Assembly: GCA_019637155.1 (NCBI GenBank) | Contig: JAHBWE010000015.1 | Span: 186,001-250,000 of the forward strand | Length of the DNA stretch: 64,000 bases | Source of the DNA: Labilithrix sp. | Lineage (GTDB): Bacteria; Myxococcota_A; Polyangia; Polyangiales; Polyangiaceae | Reading direction: 5' to 3' | Shown here: piece by piece, positions 26,790 to 35,825 of the stretch | Layout of the letters: every line of letters starts with the position of its first letter | How positions within the stretch are numbered: the first letter of the stretch is position 1 | Translations under genes and position numbers: made by a program | The notes under the pieces: model-generated | The model's input: the letters and a program-made list of their open reading frames with translations, nothing else | Databases searched by the model: none | What the model was told of the DNA's origin: nothing

Positions 26790-27266
26790 GTGCGCCGGTT
26801 CACTCCGATCGAGCTCGCAATCGCGCTCTCGCTCGCCGGCACCATCGCCGCGATCGCGGTCCCGACCTTCGCGCGCGAGCTCCACGCTTCGCGTTTCAGC
26901 GAGCCCATCGACGCGCTGCAACGCATGTCGACCCAGACGATCTCATACGTCGAGGTCCATCACGAGCTGCCCGCGAGCGCGCCGATGACGCCGGAGGCGC
27001 CGCCGCGAGGAGCGAAGCAGGCGTACCCGGCGGAGATCTGGGAGCACCCCACGTGGAAGGCGCTCTCTTTCCAGCCCGCCCCCGACGGCGTGCCAATCGC
27101 GTACGCGTATGCCTTCGACGCGCATGCCGACGGATTCGTCGCGCACGCACACGGCGACCTCGACGGCGATGGCGTCCTCAGCACTTTCGAGATGCGCGGC
27201 AAGGCGAAGCCGGGCGAGCCGCTCGCGATCGAGCCGGGCCTCTATGTCGAAAGCGAGCTCGAATGA
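26790..27266 (+). CDS. Pilin-like protein C with atypical cleavage site
   Basis: The 158-residue protein starts RRFTPIELAIALSLAGTIAAIAVPTFA. The hydrophobic helix and Glu at position 5 after Phe are pilin-like, but the residue before Phe is Arg, not the Gly that prepilin peptidases need, and the leader would be only three residues. It may be an uncleaved or differently processed pseudopilin. The C-terminus carries AHGDLDGDGVLSTFEMRG, matching the Asp-rich loop of pilins at 22291 and 26232. It starts at GTG 26790, 3 bases after the previous stop. The next gene overlaps its stop by ATGA. Confidence 0.75.
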   Translation: MRRFTPIELAIALSLAGTIAAIAVPTFARELHASRFSEPIDALQRMSTQTISYVEVHHELPASAPMTPEAPPRGAKQAYPAEIWEHPTWKALSFQPAPDGVPIAYAYAFDAHADGFVAHAHGDLDGDGVLSTFEMRGKAKPGEPLAIEPGLYVESELE

Positions 27267-28147
27267 AGGTAACGGCGGGCGAGCTCGTCGCGGTCGCGGT
27301 CGCCGTGTGCGCCGCCGCCGGCATCGGCCTCACGCAGCAGGGCACGCTCGCCAAGCACGCCCATACCGCGCGAACGTTGCAGGTCGACATCGAGCCACTC
27401 CCCCCGCCCGGGCATCTGAAGCGGCTCGTGCTCGGATATCGAAGCGCCGCCGTCGACTACCTCTGGGTCAAGGTGCTCGTCGAGCAGGGCATCCACATGC
27501 AGGAGAAGCGTCGCTTCGAGTCGCTGCCCAGCTACATCGACGGGATCATCGCGCTCGAGCCGGACTTCCGCTCCCTCTACGAGTTCGTCGACACGCTCTT
27601 GTTGTTCCAGTTCGTTCCGGGCGAAGAGAAGGACGCTCGGCTCGCGCGCCGCTACCTCGAACGCGGGCTGCAGGAACGGCCCTACGACCACAAGATCTGG
27701 CTGCACTACGGCCAGTACGTCGCGTTCCTCGCGCCCTCATATCTGACGGACAAAGCCGAGATCGAGCAATGGCGAAAGGATGGTGCGCTCGCGATCATGC
27801 GCGCAGTGGAGCTCGGAGCGGACTCGGATCGCTCGCTCGCTGCCGCCACCATCCTCCGGAAAGCGGGCGAGCAGAAGGCCGCCATCGCGCATCTCCAGAG
27901 AAGCTACGCGCTCGCCAACGATCCCGAGACGCGGCGGCAGATCAAGGGCCACCTCGAGCGCCTCCAGGCCAAAGTCGAAGCAGAATCCACCGTCGACGCC
28001 GTGGAACAGGAGTGGCGTGGGAAGTTCCCGTTCCTGTCTCGCGGCACGGCATTGCTCCTCGGGCCACATCGCGCTCCGCTCCGCTGTGCAGGCACTGGCT
28101 CGACCCGCAACGACTGCCCCGCCGCGTGGACCGACATCGAGCAGTAA
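27263..28147 (+). CDS. Anchored TPR-type protein of the pilin operon
   Basis: The 294-residue protein has one N-terminal membrane segment (ELVAVAVAVCAAAGIGLTQQG) and then a helical region with TPR-like pairs (RRYLERGLQERPYDHKIWLHYGQYVAFLAP, LAAATILRKAGEQKAAIAHLQRSYALAND). The segment LKRLVLGYRSAAVDYLWVKVLVEQG resembles N-termini of myxobacterial TPR proteins found beside pilins and GT-C genes. The last 30 residues contain two Cys. It overlaps the preceding gene by ATGA and ends 1 base before the convergent CAP gene. A scaffold role in pilus or glycan assembly is a guess from context. Confidence 0.72.
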   Translation: MKVTAGELVAVAVAVCAAAGIGLTQQGTLAKHAHTARTLQVDIEPLPPPGHLKRLVLGYRSAAVDYLWVKVLVEQGIHMQEKRRFESLPSYIDGIIALEPDFRSLYEFVDTLLLFQFVPGEEKDARLARRYLERGLQERPYDHKIWLHYGQYVAFLAPSYLTDKAEIEQWRKDGALAIMRAVELGADSDRSLAAATILRKAGEQKAAIAHLQRSYALANDPETRRQIKGHLERLQAKVEAESTVDAVEQEWRGKFPFLSRGTALLLGPHRAPLRCAGTGSTRNDCPAAWTDIEQ

Positions 28148-28148
28148 G

Positions 28149-29144
28149 TCAATCGACAACGATCGTACGCAGCCCCACCATCGTCTGCTCCTCCGAGCCT
28201 GGGAGCTTCGCCCAGACGCTCACCTCGTAGAGGCCGGGCTGCTTCTTGTCGTCGAGCGGGACGTCGATCGCGATGTTGGTGCCGTTGATCTTCGCCTGGA
28301 TCGGCGTGACGAAGCCGGGGCCCCAGTACACCTGGTACGGCTTCGGGACGGGGTAGCTGCGCCGCTTGTTGAGCTCGCTCGCAGAGAGTGGCTTCGGAAG
28401 CGCGACGCGCGCGAGGCCGACGCCGGTCGGGCGCACGCCGGGCTTGAGGTTGGCCTCGACGTGGATCGTCGCGCCGACCTTCGCCGTCTTCGGGAGCGGC
28501 GTGTACGTGCCGTAGCCGTCGACGAACTCCTGCGTGAAACATGGGACCGCGAGCTCCTTCGCCGTCTCCTTCGACTGCGCGACGCCGATGCCCACGCGCG
28601 AGTGTGACGCCTTGAGGATGTTCCTGCGATGGCCGTCGTTCGGCGGGACCTCGTTGAAGTAGAGCGCCTCGGCGCGCTCGATCTCGGCGGGTGCGATGAG
28701 CGCCTTCGGATCGACATCGCGCTTCTGCTCGTCGGTGAAGCACAGCGCGTTCTCGAGCACCATGTCCGCGCCCCCGGCCTCCGTGTGACGCTGCTCCGGC
28801 ACCGAGCCGTCGCTGCCCCAGTGGCCGAGATAGCCGAGACGCACCATGTCTTCGGCGTGCGCCTGACCGGCGAGCGTCGGCGCGCCTTCGTCGAGCTCCA
28901 CCGGCGCGAGGCCTGCGGTCGCACGATCGCGGTTGATGAGCGTCAGCATGTAGCGCCGCGCCTCCGGGATCGTGAGCGGTTTCGTCGGCGCGGCCGCCTG
29001 CGGCGGCGAAGGCTCCGCCGACTTCGAAGCAACGGGGGCAGGCGCCGGCGGCGGAGCAGGAACCGGAGCCGGCGCAGAAGGCGCGCTTCCCGCGCAGGCG
29101 GTGAGGAGGACGAGGACGGCGGAGCGCACGGCGTGATAGACCAT
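28149..29144 (-). CDS. CAP (SCP/PR1)-domain lipoprotein
   Basis: ATG 29144 gives MVYHAVRSAVLVLLTACAGS, a lipoprotein signal with lipobox LTAC. A Pro/Ala linker of about 40 residues follows. Residues about 60-200 are a CAP domain: RRYMLTLINRDRATAGLAPVELDEG, AHAEDMVRLGYLGHWGSDG, and SHSRVGIGV correspond to its helices and conserved His/Glu positions, and ENALCF fits the GEN motif. The last 100 residues form a beta-rich module of unknown type (ATIHVEANLKPGVRPTGVG, GLYEVSVWAKLPG). CAP proteins act outside the cytoplasm, and bacterial functions are mostly unproven. A GTG at 29156 overlaps nagZ and is less likely. Confidence 0.85.
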   Translation of the reverse strand: MVYHAVRSAVLVLLTACAGSAPSAPAPVPAPPPAPAPVASKSAEPSPPQAAAPTKPLTIPEARRYMLTLINRDRATAGLAPVELDEGAPTLAGQAHAEDMVRLGYLGHWGSDGSVPEQRHTEAGGADMVLENALCFTDEQKRDVDPKALIAPAEIERAEALYFNEVPPNDGHRRNILKASHSRVGIGVAQSKETAKELAVPCFTQEFVDGYGTYTPLPKTAKVGATIHVEANLKPGVRPTGVGLARVALPKPLSASELNKRRSYPVPKPYQVYWGPGFVTPIQAKINGTNIAIDVPLDDKKQPGLYEVSVWAKLPGSEEQTMVGLRTIVVD

Positions 29145-29149
29145 ACTCG

Positions 29150-30211
29150 ATGGCACGCTCCCTCGCCGTGCTGTGTGGACAGCTCGTCGTCGTCGGCATC
29201 GGCGGCGTCGAGCTTGCGGCCGCGGAAGCCACCTCGCTGAGGAGCGGCGAGCGTGGCGGCGTCGTGCTGTTCAAGCGCAACGTCGTGCAGGGTGAGCTCG
29301 GCCGCCTCGTCGCGCTGACGCGGTCGATCCGTGAGGCCGCGGGAGAGGACGCGCTCGTCGCGATCGATCAGGAGGGCGGGCGCGTCGTTCGGATTGGCTC
29401 CCCTGCCCTCGCGCTCCCGCCGATGCGCCGCATCGGGGACCGCGGGGACGTCGCGTTCGCCCGGCGGCTCGCGGAGGCGCAGGCGAAGGAGCTCGCCGCG
29501 CTCGGCATCACGATGAGCTTCGCGCCGGTCGCGGACATCCACACGCGTCCCGAGAACCCGATCATCGGCGACCGCGCGTTCGGCTCGACCGCCGAGGTCG
29601 TGACGCGGTTCGCGGGAGCGTGGGCCGAGGGGCTCGCTCGAGGCCAAATCCTCTCCTGCCTCAAGCACTTCCCCGGGCACGGCGACACCACCGTGGACTC
29701 GCATCTCGCGCTCCCTCGCGTCGAGCGCGATCGGGCGGGCCTCGACGCGATCGAGCTCGCGCCGTTCCGCGCGCTCGCGCGTCATCCCGACGTGCATTCG
29801 ATGATGACCGCCCACGTCGTGTTCCCCGCGCTCGACCCCGACGTCCCCGCCACGCTGTCGCGTGCAGTTTGCACCGATCTCGTCCGGCGCGGGCTGGGCT
29901 TCGACGGCGTCCTCTTCTCGGACGACCTCGAGATGAAGGCGATCGCGATCCCCGCCGGAGAAGCGGCGGTGCGCGCCGTCGGCGCCGGCTGCGACGCCGT
30001 CCTCGTGTGCTCCCGCGCCGACATGGCGGCCGAGGCTCACGCCGCGCTCGTGCGCGAGGCCGAAACGTCGCCGGCGTTCCGCGCGCGCTGCGAGGAAGCG
30101 GCGGCGCGGATGACGGCGATGCGCAAGAAGCTCCAGCCCCGGCCGGTCGAGGAGCGCGAGCTCGACGCGGTCTTCGCCGCCTCGCGCGCGATCGCGACGG
30201 AGCTCGGATGA
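29150..30211 (+). CDS. nagZ: Beta-N-acetylhexosaminidase (GH3)
   Basis: The 353-residue cytoplasmic enzyme removes GlcNAc from muropeptides in peptidoglycan recycling. Conserved GH3/NagZ blocks are GGVVLFKRN, VAIDQEGGRVVR, the substrate-binding CLKHFPGHGDTTVDSH with the catalytic Asp-His dyad, and the nucleophile region GVLFSDDLEMKAI. No signal peptide is present. Length is typical. ATG 29150 lies only 5 bases from the divergent CAP lipoprotein start, so both promoters must lie inside coding DNA or be shared. The stop overlaps hutI by ATGA. Confidence 0.92.
   Translation: MARSLAVLCGQLVVVGIGGVELAAAEATSLRSGERGGVVLFKRNVVQGELGRLVALTRSIREAAGEDALVAIDQEGGRVVRIGSPALALPPMRRIGDRGDVAFARRLAEAQAKELAALGITMSFAPVADIHTRPENPIIGDRAFGSTAEVVTRFAGAWAEGLARGQILSCLKHFPGHGDTTVDSHLALPRVERDRAGLDAIELAPFRALARHPDVHSMMTAHVVFPALDPDVPATLSRAVCTDLVRRGLGFDGVLFSDDLEMKAIAIPAGEAAVRAVGAGCDAVLVCSRADMAAEAHAALVREAETSPAFRARCEEAAARMTAMRKKLQPRPVEERELDAVFAASRAIATELG
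29863..29873. repeat. TGCA-N3-TGCA palindromic motif
   Basis: TGCAGTTTGCA, inside nagZ. Confidence 0.6.
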
Positions 30212-31461
30212 GCGGCACCGTCGGCATCTCCGCGAAGCGCATCGTCACGTGCGATCCCCGCAACGCGACGCCGGACAACCCGCTCGCGGTGGTGGAGGAC
30301 GGCGCGATCCTCTACGACGATCACTCGATTAGCTGGATCGGGCCGCGCGCGTCGGTCAAAGACAAGGTCGAGGTCATCGACTACGGCGACCGCGTCGTCA
30401 CGCCCGGCCTGATCGACGCGCACACGCACGCGGCGTGGGTCGGGTCTCGTCACAACGAGTACGTGACGCGCATGGCGGGCGGCGACTACCGGAAGATCGC
30501 CGAGGGCGGCGGCGGCATCCTCGCGACGTACCGCGCCGTCGCGAAGGCGAGCGAAGACGCGATCGCCGAGGAGCTCACCGCGCGCCTCCGCCGCATGGCG
30601 GACCTCGGCGTCACGACGGTGGAGGTGAAGAGCGGCTACGGCCTCGAGCCGGAGTACGAGCTGAAGCAGCTCCGCGCGATCGCGAAGGCGCGCGCCGATG
30701 CTTCGCTGCCTTCCGTCGCCGCGACGTACCTCGCCCTCCACGCGCTGCCCGAGATGGCCCGCGCGAACCGCGACCACTACGTGCTCCGCGCCGGGACAGC
30801 GCTCGTGCAAGAGGTCGCGGAGCAGCGGCTCGCGCACTTCGTCGATGCCTACGTCGATGACAACGCGTTCACCGCCGATGAGGCGCGCATCGTCTGCGAG
30901 AGCGCGCGGCGCAAAGGCCTCGGCGTGCGCCTCCACGTCGGGCAGTTCGCGGACGTCGGCGGCGTCGAGCTCGCGATCGAGGTCGGAGCGAAGTCGGTCG
31001 ATCACCTCGAGCACGTCAGCCCCGGCGGCATCGCCGCGCTCGCGAAGGCCGGCGTCGTCGCGACGCTCCTGCCGATCGCGAGCTTCACGCTCCGGCAGGA
31101 GCCACCGCCGATCGAGGCGCTGCGCAAGGCCGGCGTCACGATGGCGATCGCGAGCGACGCGAACCCCGGGACCGCGCCGAGCGAGAGCCTCCCCCTCGCG
31201 ATGGGACTCGCGATCGCGACCTACGGCCTCACGCCGGCGGAGGCGATCCTCGGCGCGACGCGCGCAGCGGCGATGTCGCTCGGGCTCCACTCGAGCAGCG
31301 CGGGCCGCCCCCGCGGCTCGCTCGCCCCGGGCGCACGACCGGACATCGTCGTGTGGGACCTCCCCCACGAGCACGCGATCTTGCAGCCATGGGGCGCGGC
31401 GAAGACGCACCTCGTGCTCCGCAACGGCCGCCCGATCGGCGGCAGCACCACGCGCGCATAG
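30208..31461 (+). CDS. hutI: Imidazolonepropionase
   Basis: The 417-residue amidohydrolase opens imidazolone-propionate to formimino-glutamate in histidine breakdown. Family blocks are TPGLIDAHTHAAWVGSRHNEY (metal-binding HxH), GGGILATYRAV, VEVKSGYGLE, HVGQFADVGG, SVDHLEHVS and the metal Asp in AIASDANPGTAPSESL. The gene is coupled to nagZ by ATGA overlap. The other hut genes are not in this window, so the pathway is scattered. It is convergent with the sulfatase-fold gene, with adjacent stops at 31459-31464. Confidence 0.94.
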   Translation: MSGTVGISAKRIVTCDPRNATPDNPLAVVEDGAILYDDHSISWIGPRASVKDKVEVIDYGDRVVTPGLIDAHTHAAWVGSRHNEYVTRMAGGDYRKIAEGGGGILATYRAVAKASEDAIAEELTARLRRMADLGVTTVEVKSGYGLEPEYELKQLRAIAKARADASLPSVAATYLALHALPEMARANRDHYVLRAGTALVQEVAEQRLAHFVDAYVDDNAFTADEARIVCESARRKGLGVRLHVGQFADVGGVELAIEVGAKSVDHLEHVSPGGIAALAKAGVVATLLPIASFTLRQEPPPIEALRKAGVTMAIASDANPGTAPSESLPLAMGLAIATYGLTPAEAILGATRAAAMSLGLHSSSAGRPRGSLAPGARPDIVVWDLPHEHAILQPWGAAKTHLVLRNGRPIGGSTTRA

Positions 31462-33549
31462 CTATTCGACCAGTCTTCGTCCAACGCGCCACGATCGGAT
31501 CGCGTCGAGATCGAGGTCGACGATCTCGGCGAGGAGATGCTGCATGCGCTCCGCCCGCGCGGGCTCGGCGCGTGCGAGATCGCGGCGCTCCTCCGGATCT
31601 GCGCAGACGTCGAAGAGCACGCGATAGCCCGCGCGCCCGTCCTCCACGAGCTTGTCGCAGCCGTCGACAACCGCGAGTTGATGCGCGTCTTTGTCGCCGT
31701 TCTCCGCGAAGACCCAGCTCGCGCGGCGGGTGCCGCCGCGGAGCAGCGGAACGAGGCTCTCGCCGTGACGGCGGTACGGCACTTGCACACCGGCGAGGTC
31801 CATCAGCGTCGGCGTAACGTCGACGAGAGAGACCGCTGTCTCGATAGTCCGCGGAGGGCCGACGTCGTCCTCCGGCGCGCAAAGGACCAGCGGAACGCGC
31901 AGCTCTTCGTCGAAGAGCGTGTGACCGTGACCTATGGCCCCATGCTCGCCGAACGCTTCGCCGTGGTCGGCCGTGAGCACAACGACGGCATCGGCGGGAA
32001 GCGACGAGAGAAACGCGGCGAGCGGTTCGTCGAGAGAGAGCGCACTGCGAAGGTAGCCGCGCCGCCCGGCACCGCCGCGGTACGGCGTGTGGAGATCCAT
32101 AAGATGGATGCGGAGGTGGAGCGAACCGCGCTCCGCACGCGCGATCTCGGCGCGCGCAGTCTCGAAGGCCGTCTCCGCGAGCGGGAAGACCGTGTCGTTG
32201 GTGTCCGGTAGCGTGCCGCCCTCGACGTAGCCGGTGAGGAACGAGAAGTTCTGCGAGTGGAACGGCGGGAACACGACTGCCGTCCGGTACCGCCCCACGA
32301 CCGCGAGCGACGCCGCGAGCGTCGGCGGGCGCGATATGATGCCACGCTCCGGAGCCGCGAGCGCGATCTGCCAACCTCCCGCGTCGTCGAGGAGGTGACG
32401 CGCGAAGACACCGGTGTGAAGCGCGACGAGCGACGGCGCGGTGTACGACGCGGTCGCTCGTGCGTTCGAGAAATGCACGCAACGATCGGCCCACGCCGAT
32501 GTACGCGGGAAGAGCTCGCGACCGAATGCATCCGCACGCCACGCGTCGATCGTGACGAAGAAGACCGACGGCCTCCTCTTGCGCGGCGAGCGCGCGGCAT
32601 CGGGCACGTGGATGCCGCCGGGTGCGAAACGGCGCATCGCGAGCGTGATTCTTGCGTCTCCTCCGCGGCAGTTCTGATCGACGCCATCGTCGGGGATGTC
32701 AGTTGCGTGCGGGGCGACGGACGGATCGATGTCGTCGCAGTCGAGGCCGAACGCGCGCGAGGCGCCGTCACCATCGAGGTCGGTGACGGCGACGAGGAGC
32801 GCCTTTCCCAGCGGCGCGAACGGCGCGACCTGGCTCTCGAAGCGCGAGAGCTCGGGCTTCCACGCGTTCAACGCGACGAACGCGGACGCGATGACGTAGC
32901 CGAGCGCGACGCTGCGACCTCGTAACGGACCGCGAGGGAAGTCAACGGTGGCGCGCACGAGCACGAACGCGAGCGCGGCCGAGAACGCGGTGGCGCGAGG
33001 AGCGAGCAGCGGCACGACGCAAGTCGCGAGCAGGCCTCCCGCAAGCGCCCACAAGAGCGCTCCGGCCGGATGGACCGTGCCGCGGAGGGTCCACGACTTA
33101 CGGGCCGCAAGCGTGATATCGACCACGAGCGCCACGAACGCGATCGCAGCGGCACCGAGCGCTCCAGCGTGCCAGGGAAGCTGGGTGCGCTTGCCCGCCG
33201 TGAGCGCGACGAGCGGAAGCGCGACCGCGGCGAGAAGGAGGACGCGAAGGACGCACGGCGGATGCGTCGCATGCGCCGCGAGACGGACGAGAAACGACGA
33301 AACGCGCGCGCCGTACTTCGTGCGCGCGACGGCGGTGAGGACGAGATCGACAATGAGAAAGACCGGAGCGAGTGCGGCAACGCGGCCGAAGTGCGCGCCA
33401 ACGTCGAAAAGCGCGTCCTCCGCACCGGCGAAGCGCGCGGCACCGACGGCCGTTCGGACGGCGAGCTCGAACGCCGTCAACGAGAGCACGAGTACGAGCG
33501 TCCTCGATCCGCTCGCGCGAAGCGCCCTCGCGCCTTCGGCGTCGAGCAT
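31462..33549 (-). CDS. Membrane sulfatase/alkaline-phosphatase-superfamily protein with DxDGDG motif
   Basis: The N-terminal 240 residues hold about seven membrane segments. A short metal-binding motif follows (DLDGDGASRAFGLDCDDIDP, then a DQNCRGGD end), like MopE-type Ca sites. The C-terminal 380 residues have the sulfatase fold: VFFVTIDAWRADA, the nucleophile region ASYTAPSLVALHTG, and VVLTADHGEAFGEHG and IGHGHTLFDEELRVP. The nucleophile position is Thr, not the Cys/Ser needed for formylglycine, so a phosphotransferase or phosphohydrolase is more likely than a true sulfatase. The likely site is the periplasmic face. ATG 33549 is chosen, with GTG 33555 as an alternative. It ends the minus-strand cluster that begins with two methyltransferases. 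Confidence 0.82.
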   Translation of the reverse strand: MLDAEGARALRASGSRTLVLVLSLTAFELAVRTAVGAARFAGAEDALFDVGAHFGRVAALAPVFLIVDLVLTAVARTKYGARVSSFLVRLAAHATHPPCVLRVLLLAAVALPLVALTAGKRTQLPWHAGALGAAAIAFVALVVDITLAARKSWTLRGTVHPAGALLWALAGGLLATCVVPLLAPRATAFSAALAFVLVRATVDFPRGPLRGRSVALGYVIASAFVALNAWKPELSRFESQVAPFAPLGKALLVAVTDLDGDGASRAFGLDCDDIDPSVAPHATDIPDDGVDQNCRGGDARITLAMRRFAPGGIHVPDAARSPRKRRPSVFFVTIDAWRADAFGRELFPRTSAWADRCVHFSNARATASYTAPSLVALHTGVFARHLLDDAGGWQIALAAPERGIISRPPTLAASLAVVGRYRTAVVFPPFHSQNFSFLTGYVEGGTLPDTNDTVFPLAETAFETARAEIARAERGSLHLRIHLMDLHTPYRGGAGRRGYLRSALSLDEPLAAFLSSLPADAVVVLTADHGEAFGEHGAIGHGHTLFDEELRVPLVLCAPEDDVGPPRTIETAVSLVDVTPTLMDLAGVQVPYRRHGESLVPLLRGGTRRASWVFAENGDKDAHQLAVVDGCDKLVEDGRAGYRVLFDVCADPEERRDLARAEPARAERMQHLLAEIVDLDLDAIRSWRVGRRLVE

Positions 33550-33584
33550 CGGCACACACGTACTCTACCACGTCGAAGCGTGCA

Positions 33585-35825
33585 CTAGCTGCCACGGTGT
33601 CGATCCCATCGACACCAAGTTCGAAGGCTTTCCCCGACCGATTGGATATACTTCCGCCCGCGCTCGTCTCCAAGGAGCACGAGAATAAGCAGCGCTCCAG
33701 TGGCGAAGCCAAGTCCGACGCCGTAGCCGCGCGGCATGCGAGCGGATGCCTCGAGCCGATGCCGGCCAGGAGCGACTCTCACGGAGAAGAATCCCGGAGC
33801 GACGCGGCGTGTCGGCAAGAGCTGGTGCCGTTCGCGCACCTCCCAGCCCCTGTACGCAGTTGCTCGAAAGACGACATCGACCGGGGTCGAGGTCTCGATC
33901 TCGGCTTCAAAGGCTCCCGGTTCGCGCGGTTCCTCGAGAACCTTGGCCAAGTTTGCGTCGCACCCGTCCGCGGGAAGCGCCTCACGTGCGAGCGGGATGT
34001 TCTCCGACTCGAGCACTACGAGCTCGCGGGGATCATCGAGGAGACGCGCCCCCTCCCGGTACGCCGCGAACATCGAGTGGAGCTCCGCCGAGAGGTCCTT
34101 CTCTCTGCCGCGAAGGGCTTCGCGGACGCAGGCAACGCCGACGAAGTCTGTTCCTCCGAGGCGACGCGAGAGCTGGAGGCCACCGGACGCTTCGACCAAC
34201 TCCCATGCGGTCGCCGGTCCAGGGCGCCGCGCAGGCGTATGTACGAGCGACCGAATGCCGAGGCTCTCGGCGCGGCCTGCGCTCATGGGAAATTCGGGGT
34301 CGACCGAGTCGAAGGCGACGAGATTGACACCGACGTGTGCCCCCGCGCCGTAGCTCGATGCGAGCGCACCGCTATGCGGAAGCACCGCGCCGTGGCTTGC
34401 CGCGCACGCGTGAAGCGCTGAGCTCTCGAAGGCGGTCCGCCCGTAAGGCGCCGACGACAGCCAGCGCTCGACTGCGCTCGTGTCGAGGTACTCGAGGAGC
34501 GGGGCACATCCGTCCGGCATGCGGTCCCGCGAAAGCTCGACCGCATGACGGTGCAGTCTCTCCACGCGTGTCGGTAGCGTCAGACAAGCCCCGACGATGA
34601 GCAGGGAGGGAAGTGCCGCTCGGACGAGCTCACGCGCTCGCGGTGCAATGTGCTCGGTCAACGCGACGATCCACGCCGCGAGCTCATCAAGTGCCACCGC
34701 AATCGATGCGGCAGCAATCAGCGGGATCAGAGCGAGCGCACGCATCGGCTGAAAAATGGAGAGCAGAGCGGAACCGAACGCGCCGGTCGATGCGAGTGCA
34801 GGTCCGATGCTCGCCATGGCAAGGGTGACGCACGACGCCGTGAGCAAGGCGCGAGACCGCGGCAACTTCCAGCGAAGCACGAGGACGACGGTAGCTGCAC
34901 CCCACATGGCCCCGACGACGGGCGTGTGCTTGTAGTCAAGAAGATCGCCATCGACGATCGAGTCGAACATCCTCGACGCGCCGAAGCCGACGTGCCGCCA
35001 CGTCAGGTTTGGCGGCCATCCGAAGGGAACCTCCATCGAGGCGATCCCGGGCAGATAGAGAGCAGCCGCGACAAGGCCGCCTCCAAGAACCGAACGTAAG
35101 GCTCTACCAACGACGGGGCGTTGCCATGTTGCGACGGCTCCGGCGACGAGCACGGGCGCCATCACGGTGAAGACCTGAGGGTGCGTCGCAGCGCACAAAC
35201 CCGCGAGAAGTGGAGCTAGCTCGAACCGCCAACGCCGCGTCAGCGTCGCCACCCAAGCAACGGCAATGGGAACAACGAGCACCTGCGAGAGCAGCCCGAT
35301 AGCGAAGAACGGCTCCCAGCCGCCGGTGAACTGTGTGTACGGAGCCACCCACACGCTAGAGATCGCGGCGGCGGCGGCGGAGAAGGCGCGAATCCTCGAG
35401 AGATGTCCCGCAAGGAGGATGAGGATAGGAGCTGCGAGGAATGCTGCGAGGCCGAGTCCTTTGACAGCGACCACGGGGTGCACGCCAATTCGAAGGAGCA
35501 CCGCGGTTACGAGCCAGGGGAGCGGAGGATAGTGGAGCGCGAACGGGAACCCCCCGTTGTACGTCGGGATCCAGCCGTGAGGCAGGCCAGCACGTGCGAT
35601 GTCCTGGGCGATAGCGAGGTGCGAGCTCGTGTCAACGAGGAGGCGCGAACGTGGCCCTGCCAGGAGTGCAGCGTCGACGAGAAACGGAGAGAGAGCGAGG
35701 ACCACGGCGACGGCGGCCATCATCCATGCGCGGCGCGATGACGACGAAGGCGCTGTAGTTGTTCGCGTACGCATCACGGCCAAGCGAATGACGAGCACAG
35801 CGGCGATCAGCGTGAGGACGATCAT
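33585..35825 (-). CDS. Polytopic membrane protein, GT-C-like
   Basis: The 746-residue protein has about twelve membrane segments in residues 1-410, a large soluble domain (about 420-700) and a final membrane segment (GLGFATGALLILVLLGDE). The first extracytoplasmic loop contains LLVDTSSHLAIAQDIA, with an Asp followed by a His as in many GT-C enzymes, and a GLPHGWIPTYNGGFPFALHYPPLPW segment typical of bacterial 6-pyruvoyl-tetrahydropterin-synthase-related membrane proteins and YfhO-like transferases. The exact substrate is unknown. The gene starts inside the end of the methyltransferase gene (ATGA overlap), which suggests one glycan or lipid-modification pathway. Confidence 0.72.
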   Translation of the reverse strand: MIVLTLIAAVLVIRLAVMRTRTTTAPSSSSRRAWMMAAVAVVLALSPFLVDAALLAGPRSRLLVDTSSHLAIAQDIARAGLPHGWIPTYNGGFPFALHYPPLPWLVTAVLLRIGVHPVVAVKGLGLAAFLAAPILILLAGHLSRIRAFSAAAAAISSVWVAPYTQFTGGWEPFFAIGLLSQVLVVPIAVAWVATLTRRWRFELAPLLAGLCAATHPQVFTVMAPVLVAGAVATWQRPVVGRALRSVLGGGLVAAALYLPGIASMEVPFGWPPNLTWRHVGFGASRMFDSIVDGDLLDYKHTPVVGAMWGAATVVLVLRWKLPRSRALLTASCVTLAMASIGPALASTGAFGSALLSIFQPMRALALIPLIAAASIAVALDELAAWIVALTEHIAPRARELVRAALPSLLIVGACLTLPTRVERLHRHAVELSRDRMPDGCAPLLEYLDTSAVERWLSSAPYGRTAFESSALHACAASHGAVLPHSGALASSYGAGAHVGVNLVAFDSVDPEFPMSAGRAESLGIRSLVHTPARRPGPATAWELVEASGGLQLSRRLGGTDFVGVACVREALRGREKDLSAELHSMFAAYREGARLLDDPRELVVLESENIPLAREALPADGCDANLAKVLEEPREPGAFEAEIETSTPVDVVFRATAYRGWEVRERHQLLPTRRVAPGFFSVRVAPGRHRLEASARMPRGYGVGLGFATGALLILVLLGDERGRKYIQSVGESLRTWCRWDRHRGS

